In this document: positions 25,702 to 37,800 of the stretch, one piece after another
How positions within the stretch are numbered: the stretch's first letter is position 1
Layout of the letters: the number at the start of each line of letters is the position of its first letter
Assembly: GCA_020086605.1 (NCBI GenBank)
Contig: JACBWW010000002.1
Coordinates: forward strand, 23,487,405 to 23,551,404
Origin: Lanius collurio
Lineage: Eukaryota > Chordata > Aves > Passeriformes > Laniidae
Length of the DNA stretch: 64,000 nt
Reading direction: 5' to 3'
Notes under the pieces: model-generated
What the model saw: only the letters and a program-made list of their open reading frames with translations
The model's database searches: none
Told to the model about the DNA's origin: nothing
Made by a program: the position numbers and the translations under genes

Positions 25702-28700
25702 AATTCTGTTTGGGAGAATAATCTCTTCTCAATCCATGGAAAAATAGACATGCATGGATTTTCATATCTTGGCAGATCCACAGAAATCTCATTAGAAAAA
25801 CCTGCAGAAGGTAACAAGCTCTTAATTAACGTTGAGTTAAAAATAGGAAAATAAACTTGCTTTAATTGGGCCAGGATCATAGGAGCCAGGATTTAACTTC
25901 CACAGAGATAAGTCACCATCATGAAGGAATACAAGTATCAACTGTTATTTTGTTGTCACAAATCAAAAGATGTACGAAGGCAGGCAGGATGATATGTTAA
26001 AAGGTCATGTACTCAGAATCAGGGTAACAAAAAGTATTTGCGGTGATTAAAAAAAGAGCAGAAAAATATTAGGGAAAGTTTTTTTCTGGAGTGTTATTTT
26101 ATGTTTTTGCTTTCATATGAATTTGTATGTGTGATAAAAGAAGCTTATTATGTTTGTGCATCTGTGGTTATTTGCTTTAGTGAAATAATAACTATAGAAT
26201 ATAGTCTTTTTAAATATTTCTAACTAGAGAGTTAGGAATGTGGGAGGGTTTAAATTAAAAAATTAAGTATTGAATGTATTTCAGAATTATGTAAACTTTC
26301 TATTGTTCAGCCTGACTTACAAAGCTGTAAAGTGTATTTTACTGACAGGAGAGAATAAAGAAGATTAAATGGCAATATTATCATTCTTATAATGAAGGTG
26401 ATCTAACCTTGGTGTATGCTTAGCTAAGAAAAGTGAATTTCACCTTTATACAGACGGTCTTGTGGAAGACTCCTTCTGTAGCATTGTGGAAGACTGCTTT
26501 TTTGATTGAATGTTAGCCATCATGAGCAAATGAATTATAACTGTCATGTAAAATGTTAAGAAGATGTTTAGAGATGGATTCTCCACTACCACTTTGTCCA
26601 GTAATTTCCATCTGTACAGTTGTATATCCCCTTCACAGAGCTGTAAAGGTGGAAAAAGGCTGAAGCTTTATGTCAGGTTTTCTCACTGCCCTTCTCCCTC
26701 AATAAGGGTGTATGTGAATGGCTGCAGAACTACAAAGCTGTGTTTATAATGCCTGGGCTGTATAGAACAGAAACACTTGGGAACACATTTTTCTCTCCTG
26801 TTTATCAGTATCAATTTGCAGTAGTGCTACTTAATTCAATTTCACGTATTCCAAATTTACCCATTATCTTAGTATAATTAAATAACATTCTCCTCTGCTT
26901 TTTTTTAAATAGCATTCTAGCTCTATTCTCGTTGTACATTCAGATAATGTAGTACTGAATTGCTCCCACTGAATGGGATGTCACAGCAGAATAGTTCAAG
27001 TGTCTTGCTGCCATGCGAAGCTTGAACCTGGTCCTGAGCTTTTGCTTTAACACCACTCTGTCACTGGGGACCTTGTCCTTTGAGCTAGGAAATCAAAGCC
27101 TTCTGCACACAATGTCAGCCACATCATTTTACTGTGTACTGTCAACCACAGAAAGTGACCTATTTTTTTTCTCACCGTGATAAAGCAGTGGTCAAATGAC
27201 CACTTGTTTGTATGAAGCTTTTTGTGTACAAGACAAAGTATTTTGCATTTAATATTTGAGCAGGGTTTTGAAAAATTCTATTAAAATTTTAACACTTGAG
27301 TAATTTTTATTCATATAAAGATAATGACGTAGTAGAGCTAGTCTTCCCTCACCAGCTGCTGAATCCCTATTAAGATATTTCTCCCACCTTTTAACTACAT
27401 TTGTCATTGGAGATTTCCACCAAATTCCATTAAATTCTGCTACTCTGCACAGTAAATAGCCATGAAAGCACCATGCTTCTTAGCACAAATCCTCAATCCC
27501 CCGCTAACACCTTATATTACAACTGTCTAATTACCACGTTCTGCAGTAACCTTGTGGGACTTCCATAGGTAATTAGAACTCCAGAGCATTTCTGCAATAA
27601 TCCAGCAAGGACCTCTTAAGTAGAAAGAATTATGTGGTAGTAATATTTTTGCACCCACGTGTTCTTCACAGTTAATTATTTCAATTAATATTTGGCAGCA
27701 ATGAAGAAATTCATAGAGGTTCATAAACTGAGACAATTCTCAGGAAACTTTAAAGGCAAATGAGTTGCAGTTGTGGTCACTTAAAGATGCAGGGCACTTA
27801 AGAAAAAAATAAATTCCTAGTACATCAAGGTATTGCAATGGCAGATTTTCATATTGCTACTAGGAGAGATGCCTTAACTTTCCCATTCCTTTAAGACTGT
27901 AGTGTTTGGGTAAATTCTCTTTTCTTTCCTTGGAAGTTTTACCAAGTCATTGTAGATGAAGAGTACTGTGAGTTAAAAAGCATGGTGAGTACACTCTGAC
28001 AGTGTTATACAGACATATCTTTGATGACAGAGAATAGTAGAGAAGGCTGTTGAGATGTTTCCTTGATTCTGGATGTCTTTATTTCACTTCAGTTTCACCT
28101 TCCCTTTTTTTTTTCCTTTCAGAGTTCAAGATACCACATACTGTGCAGCTATAAAGGCCCCATGTACACGGCACATGCTGCACACACTGGCAGTGTGTGT
28201 TTCAAACCTTGCATCTAAATAGTACTTACTGTCTTTACTGATTATTCTGGTTCTTCACTCCTGTACAGTCAGTGTCAGGCCAATGGTATTTCTATAGATT
28301 TATGACAGTGTCATCTGTGCAAGAAAATTACTCCATCATTCATGAAGTACACAGGAATGTAGAAAACAGCTCTAATCCCAAAAGCATGTGTCATTCCTCC
28401 CTGCTTCTTGCTCCCCTCAGCCTTTGGGTAACCCTTCTACATCCTCACTTTGGTGCTTCCTAGGGGATCTTCCACCCCTTTGGAGTGGCCTCAAACACAC
28501 TCAGTTATTTTGACAGCAGGATAGAAGCAGCTGCCCGATAAAAACTAACAAGAGAGAGGGGGTATGTGAGGGGCATGATGAGGGTAGATGCATTTCTTTC
28601 CATTGTGCCCAGAACTGGTTTCCTTTTCAGGCTGCCCTTTCCACATTGTCAAGTATATCTCTATGCTGGACAGAAAGACCTAATGCTTTCCAAATCTGCC

Positions 28701-30814
28701 TGTCTCATCATAGGTACCGACCTGTTTCATTATTTAGCTCCCAGTAGGGTAATGACTACAATTTATTACTTTACTGTCAGAAAGATAATGACTACATTTT
28801 ATGGTTGTTGGCCATACCCTTTTAGTCTTAAAATCCAGGAATTTTGTTATGGTTGTTTTCTACTTTCTGTGTAATTGTAATTTTTGTTTAACTGTAATAT
28901 CCTGTAAAATAGGGTAGGTCTGGAAGAAGTCTTTGGATGGGTTGATTAGAAGGTCACTTACTTTTCTTGCATTAAAAGGGCAGAAGAACAAATGCCATTC
29001 CAATTTATCATCATATGTAACCTTTGATTAAACAATTTTTTGCTGTATCAGTGTGAGTGGCTTTAGGCTTCAGAGTAGATTAGTGAGATAAAGAACTTTA
29101 GCACAAAATAAAGAGTCATTTGTTTAGATGATTATTAAATTAAAAGTCCGATCTGGAAGTCACCCTAATGAAATGTAAAATTGAGTCTACTGAACCTCTG
29201 TGAACTTTCAAGTCAGAGCATGATGCTTCCCTAAAATATCATAAATTGCCCCTATTCTGCCAGTTAATTCTGTTGTTTTGCAGCCAAGATTATAAATTAG
29301 ACTTGATTAAAATAAAACGAGCTGTTTCTTAGAATGTGATCCATGAACCCTAGTCAATACAGTCTTTCCTTTATGGCTTTCTATCTATTACCAAGTTATG
29401 AATTTAGTTTAGTTTATGTTGCAAAGTTTCCAAATAGAATGCATTATAACAGTCTTAAAATTGTAGGAATAATAGATCTATTTTTATGTGGTTTCTCATT
29501 GTTTGTACAGCTTTTAGAAGGTAGTGTATTTTCCCTTTGGTATGCCTGAGAGGGTAAAAGCAACTGCATAAGTGAGTAGGTGTATGCACATGGAGAACCA
29601 CATGTAGTTTTGCCATGAAAACAGACAATCACCATGAAAAAATTCTCAGCACATTCTCAGAGGTAGTACAAAATGTTCTCAGAGAGAAAATACATCACCA
29701 AAAGAATCCCTGCATGGTGACGAACGTTTGAATAATGTCCATACAAATCACTATTCTTAGTGAATGGGCTGTGGCTTCTGTTTCTTACTGAGCAAAGAAA
29801 ATTTACTGGTTGCCACACAGTGTGGGTAAAACTCAGATTTAGTGATGCCAGCAGCCAAAGGCAGCAGAATTTACCTGATTCCACAGGATAGGATTTTGAC
29901 AAGCTTTTGTATATTTCTACAGCCCAAAGCAAGGACACAGTCACTGTTGTTGTATTGCTGAATAAGTTCTTCCAGATCAGATATTTTTTCCCCTCTGTTT
30001 CTTTGTTAACTTTTAAATTTTTTATTTATAGTCTTTAGAGATAAACCATTTCCATTAAATGCTTACTACTTTGGTTTTCTCCAAAGATATATGAAAGATA
30101 AATCTGATTCTAGGTGTGCAGTTTATTAGAATTCTCTGAACCTCCAGGAAATCTTACCTGAAAATACATGCTTTTTTTTTATACTTGTACAGCTTGTTCT
30201 CCTATGACATAGAATTAAAATTTCCACAACAAATAACAAAGCAGTGCTTGTTGGCACGGCAAAAGTGAGTGCATACATTATGCACACAGAAGGGATTTGC
30301 CTGTCCATGTGAGTTCTCACTTCTCTGGGACCAAACTTTGAAATTTTCTCATTTTCTCAAAGTTCTGTTTAACAGTAAACAGAGACTCTGTACCTGCCAT
30401 TTCTTAAAGTTGGGGCGGGGTGGGAGGATACTGGTGAATAGACACCCTCTGTAGATCTCTTTCATGGATCCATTCCAGTTATGGTTCTACTGGGCAGCCC
30501 ATACATGTGACCTGTGCCAGCTCAGTCACAAGCCTGAACAGTAGTCTTCATAGGACTACAAACTGGGTAGACAAATGCCCATTTCTTCCCAGGGAAGGCA
30601 AACCTCCCTGAATGTATTGACACTCCTCTATGAAGAAAGTCTGTAGAGTCTCCGCTTTGGAGGCAATCCAATGTTTTTGCAAGGGCTAAATGAACTACTC
30701 TCTAGACCCAGCTTTGTACAATTTGCTGAGCTCAATGAACTCTTTTCTTTTCTCCTTTCCTCCTCATACTTCTTTTTTGCTTTTAACAATGTGTAGTAGA
30801 AAAATTGGCAGTTA
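25702..30814. other. intronic sequence, no recognisable gene
   Basis: AT-rich sequence with short ORFs only. A 12-base word TTGTGGAAGACT occurs twice, 24 bases apart (26460-26471 and 26484-26495). A G-rich run lies near 30410-30427. No transposon ends or RNA genes were recognised. Confidence 0.6.
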
Positions 30815-31110
30815 CTCAATGAAATCAGTGTTCAGCTTACACCAAAAGGAAGATTTTTTTTTTTGGTGAATTTGCACTTCTAAGAAGATGTCACAGTTTT
30901 CAAACGAAGTGGGGAGACTCTGAGTTAATGCTTTTTGAATAGCTTGAATAAAAGGTTGCCCCTGAGTCTGTAAAACAGAACCAGTGAGGCACAGTACCTC
31001 CTGGAGTTCCCTTTGGCCAGTTTGTCTTTGCTCTGCCCTTAACTTGGGTCTTTGTCTGCTGGGCACAATCTTGAGCAAAGTAGTCCCCAGTACAGCTTAG
31101 AAATATCAAT
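30815..31110 (-). other. possible decayed retroviral gag fragment (doubtful)
   Basis: On the - strand two overlapping frames stay open over about 210 and 265 bases. One reads LSCTGDYFAQDCAQQTK near its start. This resembles the second half of a gag nucleocapsid zinc knuckle, CX2CX4HX4C, with Tyr where His is expected (a single-base change), one residue missing from the spacer, and the first Cys absent. After it comes a basic, Gln/Lys-rich stretch. The other frame holds a Gln-rich stretch (QPFIQAIQKALTQSLP). No LTR ends, primer-binding site or pol text was found around it. Chance resemblance is quite possible. Confidence 0.2.
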
Positions 31111-34100
31111 GGAATGCAGGCTCTGACTGATTTATTCTTCCTCCCTTTTTTTTTTTTTGTCTACATTAAAAGAGAGTTGTCTCACAGTATTCCTTTACTC
31201 AATCATTATTTTTCTTTGAGGCTTATTCATTTAAACTTCAGGAGGAAAGTGCCACATTTACTACTACTTTTTTTTTTTTTTATTGTTACCGCTATACATT
31301 AGTGTTGCTTGTAACATGCCATTTCTATCACAATTGTGTGTGACTACCAGAACAAACCTGCTTCTTGGTTGTAATATGCAAGAAGCTATACAAAGTATAA
31401 TTAATGTAGCGAAGCAAAGTGACTCACAGGTGACATTTGTTCTCCTGAAGATTAAGTGGACTTTGTGAAAACCATGATAAGGATGTAAGAGAACAAAGGA
31501 AAGGAAAAAAAATGTAGGTAGGATTTTTTTGGGTTTGTGTGTGTGCTAAAATGGAGATCCTCAGCAATATGCAACACAGCCTTTCTATTTAGCATTCCCC
31601 CACCTCAGTCTCTGAAGTATGAATGTGTGCATTTTCTTTGCTAGAATGAATAAGGAACATGGGTGTCCAGTGACCATGATCTTCATTGAAGCTGTGGAAA
31701 CCTTTTTCTATAGAAATACCAAATTTATAATGCTATCATTTTTATCGTACCACTGATACTGGAATGAAATCTGTAATTTTATAAACCAATTTGATGCTAA
31801 TAAGGAGGTATGTCCATGGCACCATTATAATTTACACCCATGATCCTGTTTCCTTTGCTCAGTGAAGTATTGACCATTACAGACAAGCTGATCCATTTTT
31901 GCTCCTGATATTGTGAAATTAAAATATGACAACCATCCATAAGCAATACCTTTAGCAAGTTCACTTTATGGCCAATAAAAACTAGGAAAAGAAGAGAGAT
32001 CATATTAACATGTAATGATGTAATTACTAGGGACATTGTATCTTTTCCCAAAATAGTATGCAAGTAACACTAGCACATAATAATTAAAAGAAATTTTTGC
32101 ATAAATGGTTCTATATTTTATAAAGATTCTCAACAGGATGGTGTTCCATCAGTTCTGCCTACGTACATGCTTAGTTCCTTTTGATAAAAAATGGAGTTGC
32201 CATAACAACTTCATGCAAATTTCATGTGACTTATATGGAACATTATTTTTAGAAGTATTTTGAATTTTGGTTGCTTTAAACTGAAAAAAAGAATTTATGT
32301 AGATAGTGCTTTTGTCTTCATCTCTTTTGCTTTTCTTGATAAGAGAATCCAGTGGTTTTTTTCCTGCAATAAGCTGAAGAAATAAAGGTGTTTAAAAAAA
32401 AATCAAATAGTTATTCCCCAAACCAGAGTTGAAGTAAGCAATCACATTTTCCAGATTAAAAAATCATCTTCCTAGCCTTTGTAAGGTCTCAACATTGATT
32501 TGTTGGATCAAAAATAGTGAACAGAGAAGTTAGGTTGTTCCTCTCAATTACTGCTGAATGATTAGGTTAGACTATCACTAAACATATCCACCTAGCACTA
32601 ACAAGTCACCTTTTTGTGTGCCTCAGCAGACAGTCTCTAAGTGAAACAAGTCTTGAGAAGCCCTTAAAGTATTCAAGGAGTTCAGGCATTAAAAAAATTG
32701 AAATATGAGTTGTAGCTGAATTTGGTGCAATGTTTTTGGTTTAGATTTGAAAAAAAAATGAAATGCTTTTTGGAAGTAAGTTTATCTGCTGCGTGTCCTA
32801 TTTTTGTACACCTTAGGATAATTTAGCACTTCCTTATGTGCTGAAAATGAGTCCAAAAAAAGGCAAGGGTGAAGTAGGTGTTGTAGTTTTGTATCATTAT
32901 TAACTTTGTTATAATTTTTTTTTTTTTTATAAGGCTAAACATTCTGGTACACTATGTTGGTCTTAATCAGATGAATTCAGTTTTCATAGCTTTCAATATT
33001 TATGGTACAGGATTTGTTTCCAAGTTGATAATAATTGTGCCCCTCTGCTCTATAGCAGAAAATATACAAGAGGCTTATCTTTGATCTTCTGATGAATGTC
33101 CAAGTGTTGTCATGAATATATTACTTGACTTTTTGTCTTAGCTAACAATAAATGAATGAACTTTGCAAAATTCACTCTAATTTTGGTTTTATATTTTTTA
33201 AATATTTTTCTTTAATATGTATGATGTTCTGTATAAACTAATATTTTACATGCTTAATGCATTAGTGATGCTTTTATCTATTTAATGTTTTGATGCCTTC
33301 ACTACCTTTGTGTTTATCTTGTTCTTCTACTACTTGTTCTTTTACATACCATTTTGCTTTTGCAAAGTGAGAAATAGGATCTGTTTTCTCTGGATGTGTT
33401 TTTGACTTACAAGTAGTACATGCCATAATCCAAGAAAACATATGTTAAAAACCAATTTGCAATTTGTCATAATTAATGTGTTTTGTTGTTTTGAAGTAGG
33501 AAAAAAATTAATCTCTATCTTTGTGGTGTGTCACACCATTGATTTTTTAAAGCAAACCCACTGAAATCAATTGAAAATGCTGCATATAAATCCACACCAC
33601 ACTATGGCTCTTTATTTATTGGCTTTAATTAAAAGGGAAAAGACACTGGAAATCTCAGTGCAACACTATGGAGATCTTTAGGATTTTTATTTTTTAAAGT
33701 TCTTCCCTTTTTATGATTCCATCAAAATGCCAAAATAAGATGTTCATCTAGTTGTGTAAACCGGATGGGGAAAGTAGAAAAATTTAATAAATTGACGAGC
33801 TTACAGCATCGTTCAAGCGATTAAATGGATTCCACACCACCTCTTCCCTTCTCCATATCCCCACTCCACATTACTCTTATCTGCAGGATTAGACTCCCTA
33901 TTAGGTCTTCTGATAAGAGGCCTCCTGCTTTCTGAGACTCACAATTCTCAGAGTACAAGGGGGAAGTATTGTGCCTGCAGGTTCATATGTTATATTACAT
34001 ACTAAATCAAGAAGAGGATTCAGGTTGTGGGAAAGATTGAGCACAACCTTTAAGAAGCAAGGCATGGAATTTCATTTTAAACTCTGTATCGTGTTTAGAT

Positions 34101-34388
34101 ACTGAACTGCAGTAAGCTAAAATCACCACTTACTTGCTACAAATCAGGTCCATATCTATGAAAACAAACCAGACCATGTTTTCAGTAAAATTAGCACATT
34201 ATACAGTCATGTGACATCCAAAGTGAAAATGAGATATATTGAGTAAAATGCTTCTTTAACATAGTTATGAATAGTATTTCACTTGTAGCTTTCAGTGGGT
34301 TTTGTTGGCTTGTGGGGTTTTGTTGTTTTTGTTTTGGTTCAGGGTTTTTTTCATGGATGTGTAGAATTTTCCACATGAGCACTAGAAT
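31111..34388. other. intronic sequence, no recognisable feature
   Basis: Very AT-rich sequence with T runs of 13 (31146-31158), 14 (31268-31281) and 14 (32915-32928). The 88-codon - ORF at 31797-32063 has no recognisable content. Confidence 0.6.
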
Positions 34389-34412
34389 CTGTTGCAGCTA
34401 TTTAGGTCACCC
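34389..34412. repeat. dispersed direct repeat, copy A
   Basis: The sequence CTGTTGCAG-CTATTTAGGTCACCC matches 34858-34882 with one inserted base and one substitution. It includes an AGGTCA hexamer at 34403-34408. Confidence 0.7.
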
Positions 34413-34857
34413 ACTGGGTTCATTGCAGTCAGAGGACTAAGGTTGCTCCTGGAAGATAAAATATCTCCTCACAGCCTGGAGGTCTAAGCTGTGACTAGGG
34501 GTCAGCTTAAAGGTGAGTGGTGGATATTTAACTTAGAGAAAAATGGATGGAAATTTCCAGTTCTGTACAAACTTAATCCCTAAATGAACCAGAGGCCATC
34601 AGGGGGTGGCCAGTATCAGCACAGTAGGAAAAGTTTATGCTTTCTTTTTCTAGGACTGCACATTCAAAGATGCAAACAGGTATCTGTACACATTTATGTG
34701 CACACACATTTTCATACTTTTTTTCAACCATGTAGGTTGTGTCTTTGTGAATTTGTATGATTAAATTACAAATAGTGCTACTTTGTGCCATTTTGGACAC
34801 CACTAAATGGGGCATGTTTTCAGTGATAGGTAGAGTTCTCCAGATGACCTCTTGATA

Positions 34858-34895
34858 CTGTTGCAGTCTATTGAGGTCACCCTCAATAGGTGACC
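34858..34895. repeat. direct repeat copy B with interleaved inverted repeats
   Basis: Copy B of the repeat (34858-34882) continues into two overlapping inverted repeats. CTATTGAGG (34868-34876) pairs with CCTCAATAG (34881-34889), and GGTCAC (34875-34880) pairs with GTGACC (34890-34895). The order A-B-A'-B' is that of a pseudoknot-like fold. The segment also holds AGGTCA and a TGACCT on the same strand, which are half-site words for nuclear receptors. A 117-codon - ORF over 34573-34926 has no recognisable domain. Confidence 0.65.
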
Positions 34896-37800
34896 TTACA
34901 TCCCTTACCCATATGTTTGAGTTCATTAGTTACAGAAAAGCTTTTCTTTCATTTCTGTGCAAAATCTAAAACTCTGCACCGTCCATGAATTTCAAACAGC
35001 AGCTTGTTCTGGTTGTACAATACTAGTGTGATCCAATCAATAATTCTACAGAAATTTAACTCACTCAGGGACTAAAGCAGTTAATTTGATGATGATTAAG
35101 TTTTTGTAAGGTTACTGCTACTGTAACTTAAAGGATACAAGTGCAAGTTATTTATAGTTAGACCAAATTAGTTCCAGTGATTTTTTTTTTTTTTAATCAA
35201 CAGTGAATTGGCTAATGTATCTTCTTCCATTTCAAAAGGGCAATAATAATTTAATCACAATGGTATATCATGCCAGTATAAGCCAGGGAAATAAGGTTGA
35301 TATGTTTACATGTTCCAGTTTGCATTACTTTTGTGACATGGTCTTTAACAGTAGAGAGAGAGTCTATTTAATTGATCATTAATTTAAATCAAACAATAAT
35401 ACCTCCTCTGATGAAATTTATGCTTCAGGTTGTAACCTGGAACTTCATTTTATTTTCCACATCACATGATACAGATTTGTCAACAGAGATTTTGTAAAGG
35501 GAACTTATCACCAAATAGATCTATCAGAATTTTATGGTGTAAAAGTATTGTGAATGTCTAGATTTTGGGAATCCAATCCAATTCTTCTTATAAATATATT
35601 TAATATAGTCCAAGTACCACATAACATCACCAGCAGCATCTATACAACATCTGAGGTATAAGTATTTCCTTACTTAACTGAGTTTAAGGTAACTGTTTTG
35701 CACTCATAATCAAATAGAATGAGTGTAGGTTTTCATATGGATGTGAACATTTAAACAGAGGATAAGCAGTCCACCAGAGCTGTGAGTAATGAGGAAAGAA
35801 AATGAAAAAGTTCATCAGCATTGAAAATTTTTGAGAACAAAAGCAGCAATATTTGGGAAATTGAACATTCAGTTGGGAGAGATGTTCAGGAAAAATATAT
35901 AACTAAACTGGACTGTCTTGGAAATTGGCTTTCAAAAGTCTCTTTGTTCTCTCAGTTGAAGTATGGTCATGTTTACTTAATAAACACTTGCTTCTCCACT
36001 TATGTTTAAGGCTAGGAAATAAAAAGATCTTTGAATGGAAAAATGAGTAAGTAACGTAGATTTGTAGGTCAACGTTCTGTTTGACCTATATGAGCAGCTA
36101 AGTAAGTTTTTGCTTGCTGCACAATTTCTTTTTTTTTACTGGGAAACACCCTTCAATCTCTAAATTTCTAGGCGTTTTATGGGGTAAAGTCCTTCCTAAT
36201 GATATATGTTTGAGGGTTTCTTTGAAAAGAAAACTTTGCTTTTTGAATGGAAATGCAGTTTTAGGTTTAGAAAACACAGACCAGTGCGGGTTTTGTCATC
36301 TTGTAATAAGTCTGACTTTACTAGGAGATAAGATGGACATGTATGGTAGCATCTACAGTTCTAAATCTGTGCCATCATAACTCATAAATTCTGTCATTCA
36401 GGTCTTCCTGGCAGTATGCAGTAATGAAAAATGTCCAAGAAGTAATAGTGGAGGAGCTTCTTCTCAAAATTCTGCAGCAGGCTATCTATAATGGATCATT
36501 TCCAAGAGGATTTGAGATTAATATGACTTTTCCTTTTGCTCTTACACTGATGAGATGTCTCATTATGCTCAGCCCTTTTTAATACATGGGCCATACTACA
36601 AGATTTAATTTATTTATTCTGTAGGTGATTTCCATTTCCTTTTATTTACCCTTTAGGCAAGGTAGCTGACTACACAGCAGCCCCTGCTGTTTGGACTGGA
36701 CATGAATGGATTTCTGAAACTTGGTTTATTTTTCTTACGAAATTGAGCCAGTCAGAGCAGCTTCTACATAGCTTAATAAAATAGAAGTGAATTTATGTGA
36801 AAAAAATTCTTCTTGGCCATATATATTGTTGCATCTTGTTCAATTTGGGGGGAATGGTCACTGTCCTGGAGATGTCTGCTAAGGCAGGTACAATTCACTG
36901 CTTTTATATTCAAACTGCTTTTTAAATGTCTATATGAATACTGAAACACTTTCTACATACAAAGCTACTTGAAATTACTGCTGTATTTAAAAGGTACAGC
37001 CTCAAACAATCCTTCAAGATTAATTTAGTTTTTACGAATTTTCTTCTTTAAATTATCCAGCACGTAACAGTAGGGGTTAATGGTTCTTTAAAATGACAGA
37101 CTGGAAGTTTCCAGCATGGATAAAAGGATACATTTTTACCACACTGAGGAGTCTAAAGATCAAATTTTCTTCATGTATTATAAAATTAATAATAACTTTT
37201 TTCTTGTTAATAGAAACAGTGAAGTTACTTATACTTGCAAGAGTAGACATTTCTTCTGCGCAGAGCTAGTCAGTTTTTCCCTTTCCTTACTAAAGTCGCT
37301 AACACTTCTGAGGTGTTTCAGATATTGCAATGTACTGATTTTAGAAAATGATTGAGTATTTAATAGAGCCCATTTAATTCACTTGAAAAGATTCATTAGC
37401 TTTAACTTTTTCTATTCCATGGATACAATATAATCATGCTGCAAATACATCAAATTCTTTCTGCTCATTTTTTGCCCTGACTCCATATATGTCAGTTGAA
37501 ACAGAGAGGAAGCAGCCCAATTCCTGTTTGCATTCTTTTAAATCCATTTAAAACCCGTTTTTGTCTATGTCCATTATGGAACTTTTTTTTTAATGGTTTA
37601 TGGCAATTTTGCAAAGGGTCTGTGAGCTTCAGCTTCATCAAATGTGAAAAATCATACTTTTTGTTGATGAAAACCCCCATGATTATTTATTGACTAGGTT
37701 CATTATCTCTTTTAATGTTTCATTACATTAGTAGCATTCTCTTCCCTGGTGGCACGTTTCTGTCCTGATGATGCTAGTTTTTCTGTATCTAATTAACAAA

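Noticed and set aside
34573..34926. 117-codon - strand ORF
   Set aside because: It looks protein-like by composition, but no domain or family is evident and no splice signals frame it.
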